DNA of 64,000 bases, taken from the NCBI GenBank assembly GCA_001600875.1, contig BCLD01000010.1:74843-138842 (forward strand), given 5' to 3'. The notes beneath the pieces were generated by a model. It ran no database searches, was not told the origin of the DNA, and saw nothing but the letters and a program-made list of their open reading frames with translations. The number at the start of each line of letters is the position of its first letter. The stretch's first letter is position 1. The translations under genes were made by a program, and so were the position numbers. The stretch is from Solicoccozyma terricola (Eukaryota; Basidiomycota; Tremellomycetes; Filobasidiales; Piskurozymaceae). Shown here piece after piece: positions 22,188-34,691 of this stretch.

Positions 22188-24275
22188 TCATACCATATTC
22201 GCACCGGTAGGTGGTGGTTGAGTCGCCGTAGTCTCCGTTACATTGCTGTCCACATCTACTAGTTTGCCGACAACTGGGCAGCAAGCCTCCGGCGCACAAG
22301 TCTCTGGTGGGCATCGGATGAGGCATGCGGTGTCCTGTGCAAGCCGTGGTCGTGGACGGTCAGTAGACTGCACGCGATACATGACAGTACGTCCAACTAC
22401 TCACCGACATGTCTTCCGCTTCATCGCCAAACTCTGGTTGAATTGTCGAACTGTGTACGCCGTGCTCATGCAGTGCCTTGCGGATACCAGAAGTGACCTC
22501 CATGTAGTCTTCATCGCGAGAAACAAGGACATGAACGGAAGCCACGATGGTCTTTTCAGAGAGTTGCCAGATGTGTAGCTTTGGCGAAATGGCGAAAAAA
22601 GCTTCGTTAATTTTCGCGACAGCGAGGTTCGACAGCAGGAGACAGATAAGCTTACCTCATGAAGCGATAGTACGCCCTTCACGCTCTGAATACTAGCTCT
22701 GACATCTTCGAGTGAAACCGAGTTGGGCACACCTTGCAGCAAAATATACGAAGCACTCTTGACTGCAGGTCGCGAAAACGAATGTCAGCGCGCAAGCATT
22801 GCTGATGGTCCTCAAACAAACTCACCTAGTGGCAAGGCACTGGAGAAAATGATACAGGTGATGACCAAACTGATTGCCGGGTCAAAGTAATACTTCCACC
22901 TTCCTTCGCATCTGGACAGGAGTCTGTGTCAGCCTCTCTCGTGTACTGGTATCATCTTACCTACTCACAACAAGATCACCAATCCAGCCGCGATGACACC
23001 GACGTTACCCAAAGCATCACCCAGAACATGCAAGAAAACACCCTTCATGTTCATTGACCCATGACCGTGACCACCATGGCCATGCCCACCACCACCGGAA
23101 GCCTCATCGGGAGAATGTGTGTGTCCGGATTCAGTAATGACCTTACCGTTCTCCTGAGCGTGAGAGTGATCATGACCTGCATGCTCATGGTCGACGTCAT
23201 TGTTGCCATCAGAACTTCCTTCTCTTGACCTTTCAACGAGGCTATCCATCCTTCCATCACCAGATCCACCCCGTGCACCGATGCTCCTCGATCGTTGAGG
23301 ACTCGTCAATCCGTCTCCCGGATACGATGACGACGGTGAAAACACCTCACTATGGGCTTTCTGAGGTCGACCATACCCGAACTCATGAGCAGTCTCAATG
23401 ACCATAGCTCGTGTTTGAGCTGGATGACCGTATAGCGAGTTGAATGAATCTCCTCGAGGTCGACTTATGGATTTAGTACGTGTATGTGGGCTAGAATCTT
23501 CAGGCGATAATGGAGTAGAAGCTTCGGAGATGCTGCGAGGAGATTCAGCTGATTCTTCGTCATGTGAATGACCGCCGTGTGAGTGACCGTGTTCTACATG
23601 ATGACAATGTTCAGAAACGGGACTTGAGATCGTCGTAGAGAGCCAGAATCTCACCATGGAAGAGGAACAGGCCAATAACGTTACTCGCCAATCCAAGTGA
23701 GCCCACAATCACGACCAATTTCGCATTCGTTATCTCTGTAGATCATAATCTCAGTCAGTATTCATGATAGACTTTCAAGAGAGAGACATTAAGTAACACT
23801 CGCCATTTATGTTGAAGAACCTCTCGATAGCCTCCATAAAGATACTCAAGCAAAGCGCTAGCAGGAATGTGCCATTAATCAATGCACCCAAAATCTCCGC
23901 TCGTTGCCATCCGTAAGAGTTTCGGCTGGAGGACGGGCGGTTGGCTACTTTGATTGCCCAGAGAGCGATGACAAGGGATAGAACGTCGCTGTTGTGAGAG
24001 AGTGGAGAAAGGTTGGGATTGGATAGGTAGACGTCAGAGAATTGGTCTCCTAATATAGCTGAACACCAAATACTCACTTCAACATATGGAAACTATCAGC
24101 TACGAGAGCTAGCGATTTGACGGTATATCCAGTGATGATTTCCTAAGAACATCAAGAACATCAACAATCTGCGCGCTGACTGCGTCTAATTTCAGACATC
24201 AACACCTACGACAAAGAAGAAAACTGTATCGATCACAAGCAGCGTGATGATTCGGGATTCGCGACTGAACTTCAT
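22188..24275 (-). CDS. ZRC1: CDF zinc transporter, ZRC1/COT1 type, 511 aa, 9 exons
   Basis: Exons: 24275-24210, 24142-24078, 23988-23804, 23735-23655, 23593-22969, 22911-22826, 22762-22656, 22578-22405, 22334-22188. Six membrane segments are visible. The two metal-binding motifs ADSFHMLND (H41, D45) and HVLGDALGN (H321, D325) give the HD-HD set of zinc-transporting CDF proteins. Between TM4 and TM5 is a His-rich loop of about 190 residues ([24 protein letters not shown]). The cytosolic C-terminal domain has [20 protein letters not shown]. Members load zinc into the vacuole or ER. The intron at 23803-23736 begins GC (G|GCGAGT), which is the only reading that restores FNINEITNAK. A Cys-rich tail ([16 protein letters not shown]) is added after the usual end. 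Confidence 0.93.
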
Positions 24276-24962
24276 CGTTGCAGCTGGTTTATTGAAGAGT
24301 TATAAATGAGGAGATCTGTATAGGGAATCCGCTAAAGGGATATCGGATTTGGCCGTCTATGGGATGTTCGCAGTCGGTATCAAGGAGAGGCAATAGGCAA
24401 TGATGCTTGATCCAAAGGTCGATGGTGATTCAACGGTTCCACGAGTCTGACGCAAGATTCCTTTGTGTGGACGGACAACTTCTTTGCTTGAAGGACGGGA
24501 TGCCTGGAGCCACTGAACTGACCAATCCTTCTTTGCGTCGCCGTTGCCTGGTTATTCCCGTTTTCTTTTGGCGATGTCGAGGTCGGCGATGTAGGACAGG
24601 AGTCAGGATGTACTACCGGCACGTTCGTCAGTATGCTCCGCTGAACAGAGACTCGTCGATATGAATGTTGACGAGGGGAGATGGTGGCGATGTACGATGT
24701 ATGAAATGACGCCAACCGGTCCACCAGAAAATGGGATCACGTGACAAATTGGAGGGTGGCGAGCCCCCTGCCGGCCCTTGCAGCATAGCCCCCCGCACTG
24801 TCAACTCGTATGTCATGCTATGCATGAGCCATGGCATCGAGCTACGTCGATTTCTGCTTCAAGTATATGCATCACATCTCCCCCTCGCTTCGATACCACT
24901 TCCCTTGTCTCTTCCTTCCATGACATCCCACCACAGGCCGACGTTCCTTCACATCCACTCCC
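24276..24962. other. Zinc transporter promoter and downstream flank of next gene
   Basis: 687 bp with TCACGTGA at 24737-24744. Short overlapping frames only; no gene recognised. Confidence 0.5.
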
Positions 24963-25493
24963 CTAAATCGCATAATGAAGAACACTATCATCCTGCCATT
25001 CCTGATCCGCGAATCCCTTCTTCTTTGGTGTCGGGTTCAATGCATATCTTCCCCCTCTATATTCCTCAGGTGAATCATCCGAATCTATGTAGCTAGGTGG
25101 TCTGTTTTTCTCAGGCTTGGCGCCGGCGCCACGGGAGAAGCCAAACAGCTCTGCAGTTCTTCCCCCGAATTCTCCTGTCAGAATATCATACTCCATCTTG
25201 TAATCACGGTCATTTCGTGACATTTGATCCCTACTTTGAGGACGACAAAATCGGATGGCGTGATATAGGAGGAATATAATGGTGAAGGCGGCAGCTGTAA
25301 AGCATATGATCCCATCAGCCACCCCGCATCCGAGTATTCACGCAGGACTCCAGTCAGGCAGATAGGACACATGGCGGAAGTAAAAGTAACACGCACCGCT
25401 AATACCAACGGCAATCATCCATTTCGGAACTTTTATAGACACGCTCGCTTGCAAAATTTGTCCAGCTGTTTCAGTTTTGGTAGGGATAGGCAT
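24963..25493 (-). CDS. Small single-pass membrane protein of unknown function, 142 aa
   Basis: Two exons, 25493-25397 and 25294-24963, joined in frame through a 102-nt intron (GTGCGT ... TTTACAG). The N-terminal 30 residues are polar, then a single hydrophobic segment spans the splice junction (KWMIAVGISGAAAFTIIFLLYHAI), followed by a charged C-terminal domain of about 85 residues ending PKKKGFADQEWQDDSVLHYAI. No signal peptide precedes the segment, so an N-in or N-out single-pass protein is possible. The compact end and lack of low complexity suggest a conserved protein, but I do not recognise it. Confidence 0.7.
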
Positions 25494-26231
25494 GATTCCC
25501 TACAGCGTTGCCAGATTTGCCAAGGTAAACTACGGGCTCTGTTTTGGGGATTCGTGATGTCTTTATAAAGGCTCGTCGATGTATCCAACCGTTTTAGTAT
25601 GACGCTGATCTCAAAATACCATGAATCATACGAAAGGAGACCGTTGCATTCCCTTTCCTACTTCCACCCCTGAGATATTCCTTTGATCGGGTTTCAAGGA
25701 TCATTATTTCAGGGGATCATCCCTCTTGCTCCAAAGATAGCATTGCTATATATTTGAAATTGAAGCTGGTCAGCAACTTTTGCCCACCTACTGTAGAAAC
25801 CGTCCTTCGTTAGAGATGTCAGAGCCGTCAGATGTGGAGGGGAAGGATGTATAACCCACAATTCATCGTTTCCATGTCCATCTCTGCAAATCAGCATGCC
25901 ACTTCCCCTACCAACCGTGTCTACTTATTGTTCCTGCGAATGTAACAGCTTCTGTCCTTGTTTTCCCTCGCATTTTAACCATCTCCCCTCCTGGCGTGCA
26001 GGCATGCAAGGGATCGTCCTGTTCCATCAATCTTGTCTCTTATATAGCCGTCGCAGTGGATAGGAGACCACCGGCGCTTTGGGTGCTGTCACATGATGCA
26101 TACCACAGAAAGATCAATGTGACCGAAGTTCATAACTCATTGATACAACAAGGGGAGAATCCCCAAGAAATTAGAATAAACCCCCCTCCCCCTCCCCGCA
26201 AGAACCCGTGCCATGTTATGATTCCATGCAA
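25494..26231. other. Intergenic region, possible very small gene
   Basis: 738 bp between two minus-strand genes. A minus-strand ATG at 25974 (MRGKTRTEAVTF) with plausible donors and acceptors downstream could encode a protein of about 48 residues, but no reading is convincing. Otherwise nothing is seen. Confidence 0.35.
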
Positions 26232-29200
26232 TCATGCCGCCGATGCTGCTACCTCTGCGCACACAGATACAAAGACCCCACTGTATGCGATTTCGGTGGC
26301 TCCCTCGAGCAGCGCATTGGCCACCACTTGCAGCTCTTCAATGCTTTAAGACCAGATAATATTCAGTGTCGGTTTGCTCGCGTCACACCTAATAATCTAC
26401 CACTCACTCAATAGCACCGTAAACGCTTTGCACATCGACCTTGACTCTGTGCGCTGCCTTGCTCGAGCCATACAAGCTGCTCGGCCATCCTGACGCGCCC
26501 TCTCCGGGAATAGTAAACGAGACGACGACTTTTGACTTCGACGTCGGAATTACAACCGCGACGTCGGCCTTGACGATGTTTGGCATGGCATGGTAGGATA
26601 CAGGCCAACGCAGGTTGACGAGGGCAAACTCCGCGCGAAGACGTTGGACCGTGCTCCAGATCTTGCTAACGCGGTCCAGGACCTGGAAGGAAGAAGCGGA
26701 TAAGAATGTTGTTATGCCGGGTGTCATCGACTCAGCACTCACGGCAGGAGCATTCTTTCTGTCCATTTTCGCCAATTCGCGTTGTACGACATTTAGGAAT
26801 GGCACAGCTGACTCCTCTTCTTTCACAAGCTCGACCTGAGAGGTGCTCGCCACCGGCTGCCAGTCCTCGCAGTCCATAGACACCTTGCACTCCCCGTCGT
26901 AGACCACCTCGAGCCAATCCTGACGCATCTGGGCTATTCGCCAAGAGTGAACCTGCTGAAGTGCGTTGTATTCGTCTATAGACGGAATTTCTTGATGAGC
27001 ATCCACCAGCAGTCCGCCTCAACGTGGTGTACTCACTTCGAAGGCCCCAAGCAGCACCCTTACCGAATCCTTTCTGTTGGTCACACTCCTTGCGTGCCGT
27101 CGCAATCGCAGCCGACAATTCACGCTTTGTCTCAGCAAGCTCGCTCAGCTTGGCTTCAAGCTCGGACAGCTTCTCGGTTGCCTCGCTGAGCTCAGATTTG
27201 TAACCAGTGATTTGAGCGCTGCGAGGTGATCTGACAACGTCAGCAGTGGCCGGTGACTTCTGAACATGTCTTAAGATGCCACTCACCCCTGCTCTGCGAT
27301 ACCGGCCTTCAAATCCTTCAACTCCTCCTGATTACATTTAACGATCTCCGCGACTGCCTCCTTCTCCTGCGCCAGTTCGAGCTGAAGAGCAGAGAATCGT
27401 TCCCGAAGTGAAGGCAGGATGTCGCTGGCTACAGCTCTCCGAGATTCGATGATCTCGGCGTCCTGAAGCAAGATATCAGCGGACGTCGATGATTTAGCAA
27501 GCAATCTGAAAACTCACAGCTTTCAACCCATCCCTCATCTTGATCAAGTTCGGGATAAGTTGTGAGATCGTGGATTGTCGCCAATCGTACCAATGCGATC
27601 GGACGGTGAGGTGAGCGTTGGTTTTGAGGTTATGCATGACGGCCTGTGGAGCCGTCTCCTTCAGTTTCCTTACATTCGGACATATGCAGATCACTCACCT
27701 CCAATAAAGCCTTATCCTCGTCTGCCGATGCGAGATACTCCTTGATAACAGGCGGGTTGTCGGTAGTGATGTCCTCGTCCTGCTGAGCAAGGATAGTCTG
27801 GGTTTTTTTGATATCATCATCGAGCTTGTGGGATGCCTACAGTACAAAGTGTCAGCAATCAACCGAAAACGACTCTGCATGTCCGCAGACTATACATACC
27901 CAAAGGTACATGTTGTATATTAAGCCATCTAGCATACCATTTGCATATTCTGAGAGGCTATATTGACGGTCTGTAAGCAGTTCTGGCAGTGAGCATCTGA
28001 AGTAGCAATTCATTCACGGCGACACTCACCACTCAAACCCTCCGACAATCTGGCACTTTCTCGGCCACCCAAACTCGATCTGCTTTTCGGCATAACACTC
28101 TTTCGTCGCTGGCCCGTTGGCATTCCCTCCATGAACTGCACACCTGTCATTTCCAAGAACGCAGCGAGCGAGATCTGCTCGTGTGCCCCCTCCTGCGCCC
28201 AGGATGGCGACGTCGGCGCCTCATCGAGCCGTGGAGGGAAGGACGTGATCCTAGCGGGTGAAGGCTGGTAATGGCCTAATTTGACTGGTGAAGGGTTGAC
28301 GTGAGTTCGCGGCTTGGCAGGAGATGGGGTTCCAAACGTATGTGTTCGCTTTGCGGGACTTTTGGCGGGAGTTGCTGGCTTGTATGGTGACATCGCGATG
28401 GGATTCCCAGAGTACATATTCTCCTCAGCACGACGTGGTGTGCCGCTTGACTTGTCAGGAGTGCCGAAGAGTGACTTGCGAGCAGATGCGCGAGTCGGTG
28501 TTTGACTACGTGGAGCGGCCGCCTTGGTTGGCGAGGTGACAACTCGAGCTTCGGATGCGGCGGTCGGTCGAGCGAACGACGGTGTCCCCGGGGTGTCCTT
28601 TCGTGGGGTGATGCGTGCGGACTCGTTTTGGAGAACGGAAGCATCGATACTCGAAGCCGTCGGACTAGTCACATTCATGGCGAACGTCGGTACGCCGCCC
28701 AGAATACCGCCAATTGCGACTGTAAACTCCATGTCATCATCGTTCTCCGCTCTCGACGGGTTCTTGAAGTGCATCGCGTCAATTTCTCCATCATTGCTAG
28801 CTTCGCTGATCTGACTATCATCCGCCGGATGACCAGAGAGAATACGACCCATCGCCACCGTCTCATCCATATCCATCGCACCCGAGTCATCTTCATCGTT
28901 CTCCATGACTGGCAAAGTGAAGACTTTCCCACCAGTAGATCCAAATGCAGCGAATGGGTTGGCTCCACCGCTGACCATGGACCTGACGGGCGAAGGTGCC
29001 ATTCCACTTCCAATTGATCCCGGGGGACCTTCGACGGTGTATCCGATACTGCCTCGATCACTCCTCGCGTTCGCAGGAGCTTCTCTGGGAAGACCAGATC
29101 CAAGTGCAACAGTGAAATCCATAGTCTGCTCTTCATTGTCCATAGAGACTTCGATGGATTCATCAGCTGTTGAATCGCCAGGTGCAGAAGAGATGATGCC

Positions 29201-30561
29201 ATGTGAGACAATCTGAGTGACGTCCATATCCATCGTCACATCTCCATCGCCTCCATAAGACATCCTGTTCGACCTTCCACCGATACTTGTTCGTGGTTTA
29301 GAAAAGACGAATGGTTGGTTGACAGGACCTGAGAAAGCTTGAATTGGCGTTTCTTCCACCTCATCGTCTGTTTCGATATCCATCTCCATCGTGTCCTCTC
29401 CTACGTCGGTAAGTTGTTCGCTCATCGAAGGAGGAGCGAAAATCCCGGTGATAGTCGCTCCGCCACCACCACCTGGCCCACCTGGAAGTGGCATCTCAGT
29501 AATACTAGATTGTCTACCATGTCGCTTTACACCACCCGTCGAAGCACGTCGACTTGGAGGGTTGGCAGAAGGTGACGGAGCAAAGATACCTGGTGGCGCT
29601 CGGATGGAGTCTGCTGTAGTAGGCCTCGCTGGACTAGCAGGAGCAATGTTCGACGCCTTGAATGCATTCTCAGCGGCTACAGCAGCAGCTGCCGCCGAAA
29701 CCATCGGTCCAGCTCCTGCCGGTGTGACTTCCGGTTTATCAAACATTCTAAACCCACAGAAACCAAGAACAACAGAATGTCAGTCATCTCCCTCTCACAC
29801 AATATAATTATTCCCACAACTCACCTAACGTGTGCAAAGTTTGCAAAAGTAACACTCTTCCGCCTGGACGCTTCCAGTGCCAACCTCTCTCTCCTTTCCT
29901 GTTTCCTCTTCGCCTCTGCATCCTTCTGTTCGGCAGTCGCGTTTGTACCCAACATAGCTGGACGAGCTGCGTGAGATGGTGGAAAGGAGATGGTGTGCGC
30001 TCCAGTGGATGAGAGGTGATTAGGTGCGTTAGAGAAGGATGTTGTGTGCGATCGTTGATTGTTTGTGGACTTCTCAGGTGATGAATCCAATTCCATCTCG
30101 GAATCTGAATCATCCTCTCTACGTTCTTCAGTCCCAGCACCATGATATGTCATTCCACCACCGGTGACACGAGATGCGGTTGAGGAAGACCCAGAAAATG
30201 ATCCTCGTCGACCAGGACCGGATACGGATTTTCGACCTGGGGATTTGGATTTAGAAGGTGATATACCGAGTGTCGTTGATGGGAATGATTTCAGAATTGA
30301 TTTACGGGGTTTCTATTTCCATTACAAGGGAGTGTTAACATCAATGGAACTTTGATACGACTTCGCGCAGTCGACACTCACGGCCATCCGCCTAGCGACA
30401 CTCCTCGGACTCATGTCCTGGCCTTCCTTACCTACAGTTCCCCTTCGACCAATTTTTGGCGACTTGGCGGGAGACTTGGCAGTAGAAGGACGAGATGGAG
30501 ATGGGTTGGTGAGATTGGAAGCATTTTGAGAGTCGGAGAGGGGGTTGGCGAGGAACGACAT
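26232..30561 (-). CDS. SPC7: Kinetochore scaffold SPC7 (KNL1/Spc105), 1241 aa, 11 exons
   Basis: Exons: 30561-30382, 30312-29825, 29747-28030, 27970-27900, 27836-27699, 27643-27518, 27462-27287, 27230-27037, 26990-26743, 26682-26408, 26343-26232. PP1-docking motifs SILK (residues 65-68, in KPRKSILKS) and KSVTF (212-216, RVxF type) lie in exon 2. Exon 3 has five degenerate MELT-like repeats, then several SPAKP-type phosphosites and the Spc7 box SLAAFLEMTGVQFMEGMP. A coiled coil follows (exons 4-8), and the C-terminal part contains SKIWSTVQRLRAEFALVNLRW, the RWD-type region. The family recruits Bub1/Bub3 and PP1 and links the Mis12 and Ndc80 complexes to microtubules. Residues here differ from MELT consensus (MDFT, MEFT). 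The last exon is the least certain. Confidence 0.92.
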
Positions 30562-30976
30562 GATGACGGGAGGTCCGTCGTGCGGTGGGGTCTCGTTGTT
30601 GTTGTTATTGTTATTATCGTTTTTGACACCGCACTTGTTGTTCTTTCTACTTTCCGCAGGTGTATGGAGGATTGACACCGAGAATAGATCTTGATTCTTC
30701 TAATGCGCAATGGAACGACAGTTGATGTTGTGTCTGTCACTTTCTGTGAATGATGTCGCTGCTGTCTTGTACGATGTTGAATGATCGTCTCGCTTTTGTT
30801 TACCTGGTCTCTCGCTCAGCCGTTCGCCCGGCTGTGAAATGTCACGTGCATCTGTGTATTCACCATCTGACACGTGAAACATTTGCCACCGCCACTGTCG
30901 GGGATGGTAACCCGCCCCCGGCCCCGCTTCTCATACCACCACCGACACCGTCCCACGCCATCCACCCGTCCGTCCA

Positions 30977-31007
<31 letters not shown>

Positions 31008-31054
31008 TCCGTCTTTGGCCCCCAATGCAACCTCATCTTCATGACCACCTGACA
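30562..31054. promoter_or_regulatory. Divergent promoter SPC7 / SSN3
   Basis: 493 bp between the two starts, with two CACGTG sites (30843-30848 and 30871-30876) and a GTC trinucleotide repeat of about ten units (30978-31008). Both genes could share these sites. Confidence 0.5.
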
Positions 31055-31190
31055 ATGCAGACCTACCGAGCCAAGCGGGACTCACAACATCGGAGTGTGT
31101 TGGAGAGTTATACGATCTTGGGGTTTATATCGAGTGGTGAGTCTACTCCGGTNNNNNNNNNNNNNNNNNNNNNNNNNNNNNNNNNNNNNN

Positions 31191-31228
<38 letters not shown>

Positions 31229-33302
31229 GGATAACTGCCGCAACGGCGTCACTGATCATGTTCTTATATGGTATCATTTTGGTTAAATCCCATAATGATG
31301 GGTGATCTACAGGAACATACGGTCGTGTTTACATGGCACAACTCAAACCACCAGCGATCGGGACGACTCACTCTCATCGACCCGGAGATCTTCCCTCTCT
31401 TCCTCCAACGACCAACAGCACTAATACCAGCTCCGTTCTCACTCCCGTCAATACCACGACTACGACTACAACTACCGTTCCCACTATCCCACCTCAATAC
31501 TATGCAATCAAAAAGTTTAAACCCGATAAAGAGGGTGAAACAATTACATATACTGGGATCTCCCAGAGTGCCATCCGAGAGATCGGACTGAATCGGGAAC
31601 TGAGTTGCGCGAGAGGCTGTAGATGTGTTCGCAAACGAGTACGAAAGTCGTTCACCAATGATGAGGATGGAGATGGAGATGCAGAGAAGGGAGAAAATAA
31701 GAAAAGACGGTTAGACAAGGAGGTCGAGTTGGAGGAATTACATAGATATAGACATTCAAGAGCAGGATTGTGTTCGAATCTGGTTGCTTTGAAGGAGGTC
31801 ATATTGGAGGATAAAAGTATATATATGGTGTTTGAATATGCTGAACATGATTTTTTGGTGAGTTTTCCTTGATCATTACCTTGATACGGAATAACAAGTA
31901 ACAGAACCAAATGAATTGATATCTCGGGGATGGGGACTTTCCTTTAGCAAATCATCCATCATCACTCTCAAACATTACGTCAATCAATCCCACCTCGAAC
32001 CATCAAATCTCTCCTACATCAACTCCTACTCGGGACACACTATCTACACTCCAACTGGATCCTACATCGAGATCTCAAACCCGCAAACATCTTAGTCACT
32101 TCACGGGGTATCGTAAAGATAGGTGATCTTGGATTGGCGAGATCTAATCGGAATCCATTGCAGGCGTTGTGGAATGGAGATAAGGTGGTGGTTACGATTT
32201 GGTATAGAAGTCCGGAGTTGTTATTGGGTGCCAGGCATTATACAGCTGCTATTGGTGAGAGCTCCGGTCCGATATATGTTTTTAAACCGGGGAGAACTAA
32301 CGGATCGATCTTCACAACAGACCTCTGGGCCATTGGATGCATCTACGCCGAACTACTCGCTCTTCGTCCTATATTCAAAGGTGAAGAAGCCAAGATCGGC
32401 GATAATCTAAATTCAAGCAAAAACGTCGCTGCAGCAGCGGCAGCGGCGGGGTTGTTGGCAGGTGGTGCTGGTGGAATGACGTTGAAAAATCTACCTTTTC
32501 AGAGCGATCAGATGGGGAAAATTGTGGATGTATTGGGTAGTCCAGACAGTGAGTGATTGTGGAACAGGAATGTCAAGTTGATCTATGGAGTGCAGCGACT
32601 GACGAGAAAAGCCCGGCAGAGGAGCGATGGCCTGGGATTGTTCATATGCCGGAGTATAACCAATTCCTCCGTCAGGAAAGGTGAGCTTGGATCGTCCTGT
32701 GCCTTTTGCCATGTCTACCTACCAATACTGAATCAAAACGAACATCGCCAAGGCGTTCCTCCACATTCGCTCATTGGTTTGGAGTCCGTTCTCGTTCAGC
32801 TGCAGGGTACAGTCTTCTCAGTCAGTTTTTCGAGTACGATCCGATGAAGCGAATCACAGCTAGGAAAGCTTTGGATCATGCGTTTTTCATCGAAGAGGAG
32901 CCTGGTCCGATGAGCAAGTAAGTAGGCAGCGGTGCTTCCCCCTCGATCTGAATGCGTTTCTGATAACTTTCGAGCATCGTCAGCGCTTTCGCCGGTAGTG
33001 AATTCACCTACCCTGCACGGAGGGTTTCACACGAGGACAATGGAGATGCGAAGATGGGAAGGTGGGATCGGGATGACACCATCGCATTCGAACTGCCTCA
33101 CTGACGACCTGACTGACCGGTCTTTTACAGCCAACCTCCCACATTGCAACAGGCAACCGCTCATCGAAACGGTATTGGGTCATTCCGACCTGGCATCGCA
33201 TCGGGAGGAGCGAGCGCCAGTGTGGGCGTGGGAGTAGTTACAAGTCAGGCTTTGAACCAGTCGATAGCAACGAGAAAGCGGACGAGGTTTGGTGGGAAGT
33301 GA
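31055..33302 (+). CDS. SSN3: Mediator kinase SSN3 (CDK8), 545 aa, 8 exons
   Basis: Exons: 31055-31136, 31313-31857, 31948-32254, 32321-32548, 32620-32680, 32753-32917, 32984-33061, 33131-33302. I take the second ATG ([16 protein letters not shown]), the usual CDK8 start; an in-frame ATG at 31025 is the alternative. Landmarks: [13 protein letters not shown] glycine loop, [28 protein letters not shown] (SMSACRE-like), [50 protein letters not shown], and the C-terminal [10 protein letters not shown] and RKRTRFGGK. The DFG position is DLG. The kinase works with cyclin C in the Mediator CDK module. An acidic/basic insert lies after the helix-C region, and an Ala/Gly-rich insert follows FKGEEAKIG. 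Intron 1 contains an N gap and a 36-bp G run. Confidence 0.93.
31153..31190. other. Assembly gap (38 N) beside a 36-bp G run
   Basis: Ns at 31153-31190 directly followed by G x36 (31191-31226), inside the first intron of SSN3. The true intron length is therefore unknown. Confidence 0.95.
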
Positions 33303-34691
33303 TCTAGAAGCGTAGAACAATGATCATGTCCGGAGAGTTGTATCTAAACACCCTATGCAAGCATGTAGACATATGTTATCACCTTATCAGATCAAGCTTA
33401 GCACTGCCTTCCATGCTGAAACTTCTCTGTAACGAGTGTCTCATATTGTTGCCATTCATGTTGACCTTTCCACAGATCCTATAGCGTAGTGTGTGCGTTA
33501 CGATCAAGTGTTAGCGAAATCTGATTCGATCAGTGTATCAGCAGTGACTGAAGTGTAGGGTGTAGAACATCCAAAGTTCTAGGATGGTTAGCGAGGGAAG
33601 ATCCGAAAAACCTGGGGGCGTAAAGTGTCCCTGGGACTTGTTTTAGTGGGTGGCAACGTGACTTCTGAGATTTGTAGTGGTATCAGATACATGTCCTCCC
33701 CCCCCCNCCCCCCCCCCCCCCCTTCTTCCATATGTGACATCCCTGGCTACATTACAGTCGATTCCCTCGACGATGTGCTCACCATCAGATCTGAGGAAAC
33801 ATCTGTTCAGCGGAAATGAAAGAAATAAAAAGAGATCTGCTGCTTGTTTATGGGACCCCGCAATGCACGAGAAACCTTCGCTTGCCTGAGGGCGTCCGTT
33901 ACTTCAAAAGCCCTGATTAGGTGTAGGTGTGCGAGTAAACTCATCAGAGATAAGGAAGGAGGCTGAAGAGTCCCCCTGCTTTCCCAACCGAATGGGGAGC
34001 TGCTGCCTATCCACCTACCCTGCACCATACCCACTAGTTCCGGGTATACCTACGCGCGGTCCGCTGTGATCTTCCCTGTCGAAAACCCCCAAGCCCGGGT
34101 GCTGGAGTGTGGTGTCGGAGTCAACCTGAAACGGCGGTTGGAGACACATGTTCTATCTTTTCCTCCTACCGCGCATAAATATACTTCCGGCCATTCCAAC
34201 AGAGTCCGAGCATTGCGCGTGGGGCGCGAATACGTCATCCCGCCCACGAAAATTTTTTCTACGCGCCCAGGACCCGGCTAATGCCATAGCGGTCGCCCCT
34301 GAATTAAATCGTTGGGATCATCGTATCGGTGGGTCCTTGTGCGGGCGTACGGGAATCCACATGCGGCGGCTGTCGGCCATTAAAAACGAATACTGTCAGC
34401 TGAGTGTGCAGCACTTCGCCCAGGTTAGGGGGCACCAGGAGCCAATGGGAGCCAACGTTACCCGGTCGCGCGACCGCTCCACCGACAACGGCGGCCTCCC
34501 AGATGGGAGTGAAAATTGGGTAGACCGAGATAACCCCCCAACCCGTCGCCGATCTACAGGATTCACACATAGGTTTGCTCCTTGTTTTGCTATCGGCTGG
34601 CTGTAGACTCGCCACCCGCCCACTCGGACCCACCACCAACGTCCACCCTCTACACACTCCGAGGTCGACAGTGTGAAATTTTGACGCCACC
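33303..34691. other. Long 5' region of the amino-acid permease gene
   Basis: About 1.39 kb containing a C run interrupted by an N (about 33698-33722), an AGATAAG (GATA-type) site near 33949 and a CATAAATATA element at 34176-34185. Long promoters are usual for nitrogen-regulated permeases. No coding frame looks real. Confidence 0.5.

Noticed and set aside
21996..22262. Plus-strand frame between LCL2 and the zinc transporter
   Set aside because: It is antisense to LCL2 exon 1 and the end of the zinc transporter gene, both well supported.
28502..29017. Plus-strand frames opposite SPC7 exon 3
   Set aside because: Shadows of a long low-complexity exon on the other strand; no splice or family support.
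34148..34606. Plus-strand frame in the permease upstream region
   Set aside because: No recognisable protein features and overlaps other frames of equal length; treated as promoter.
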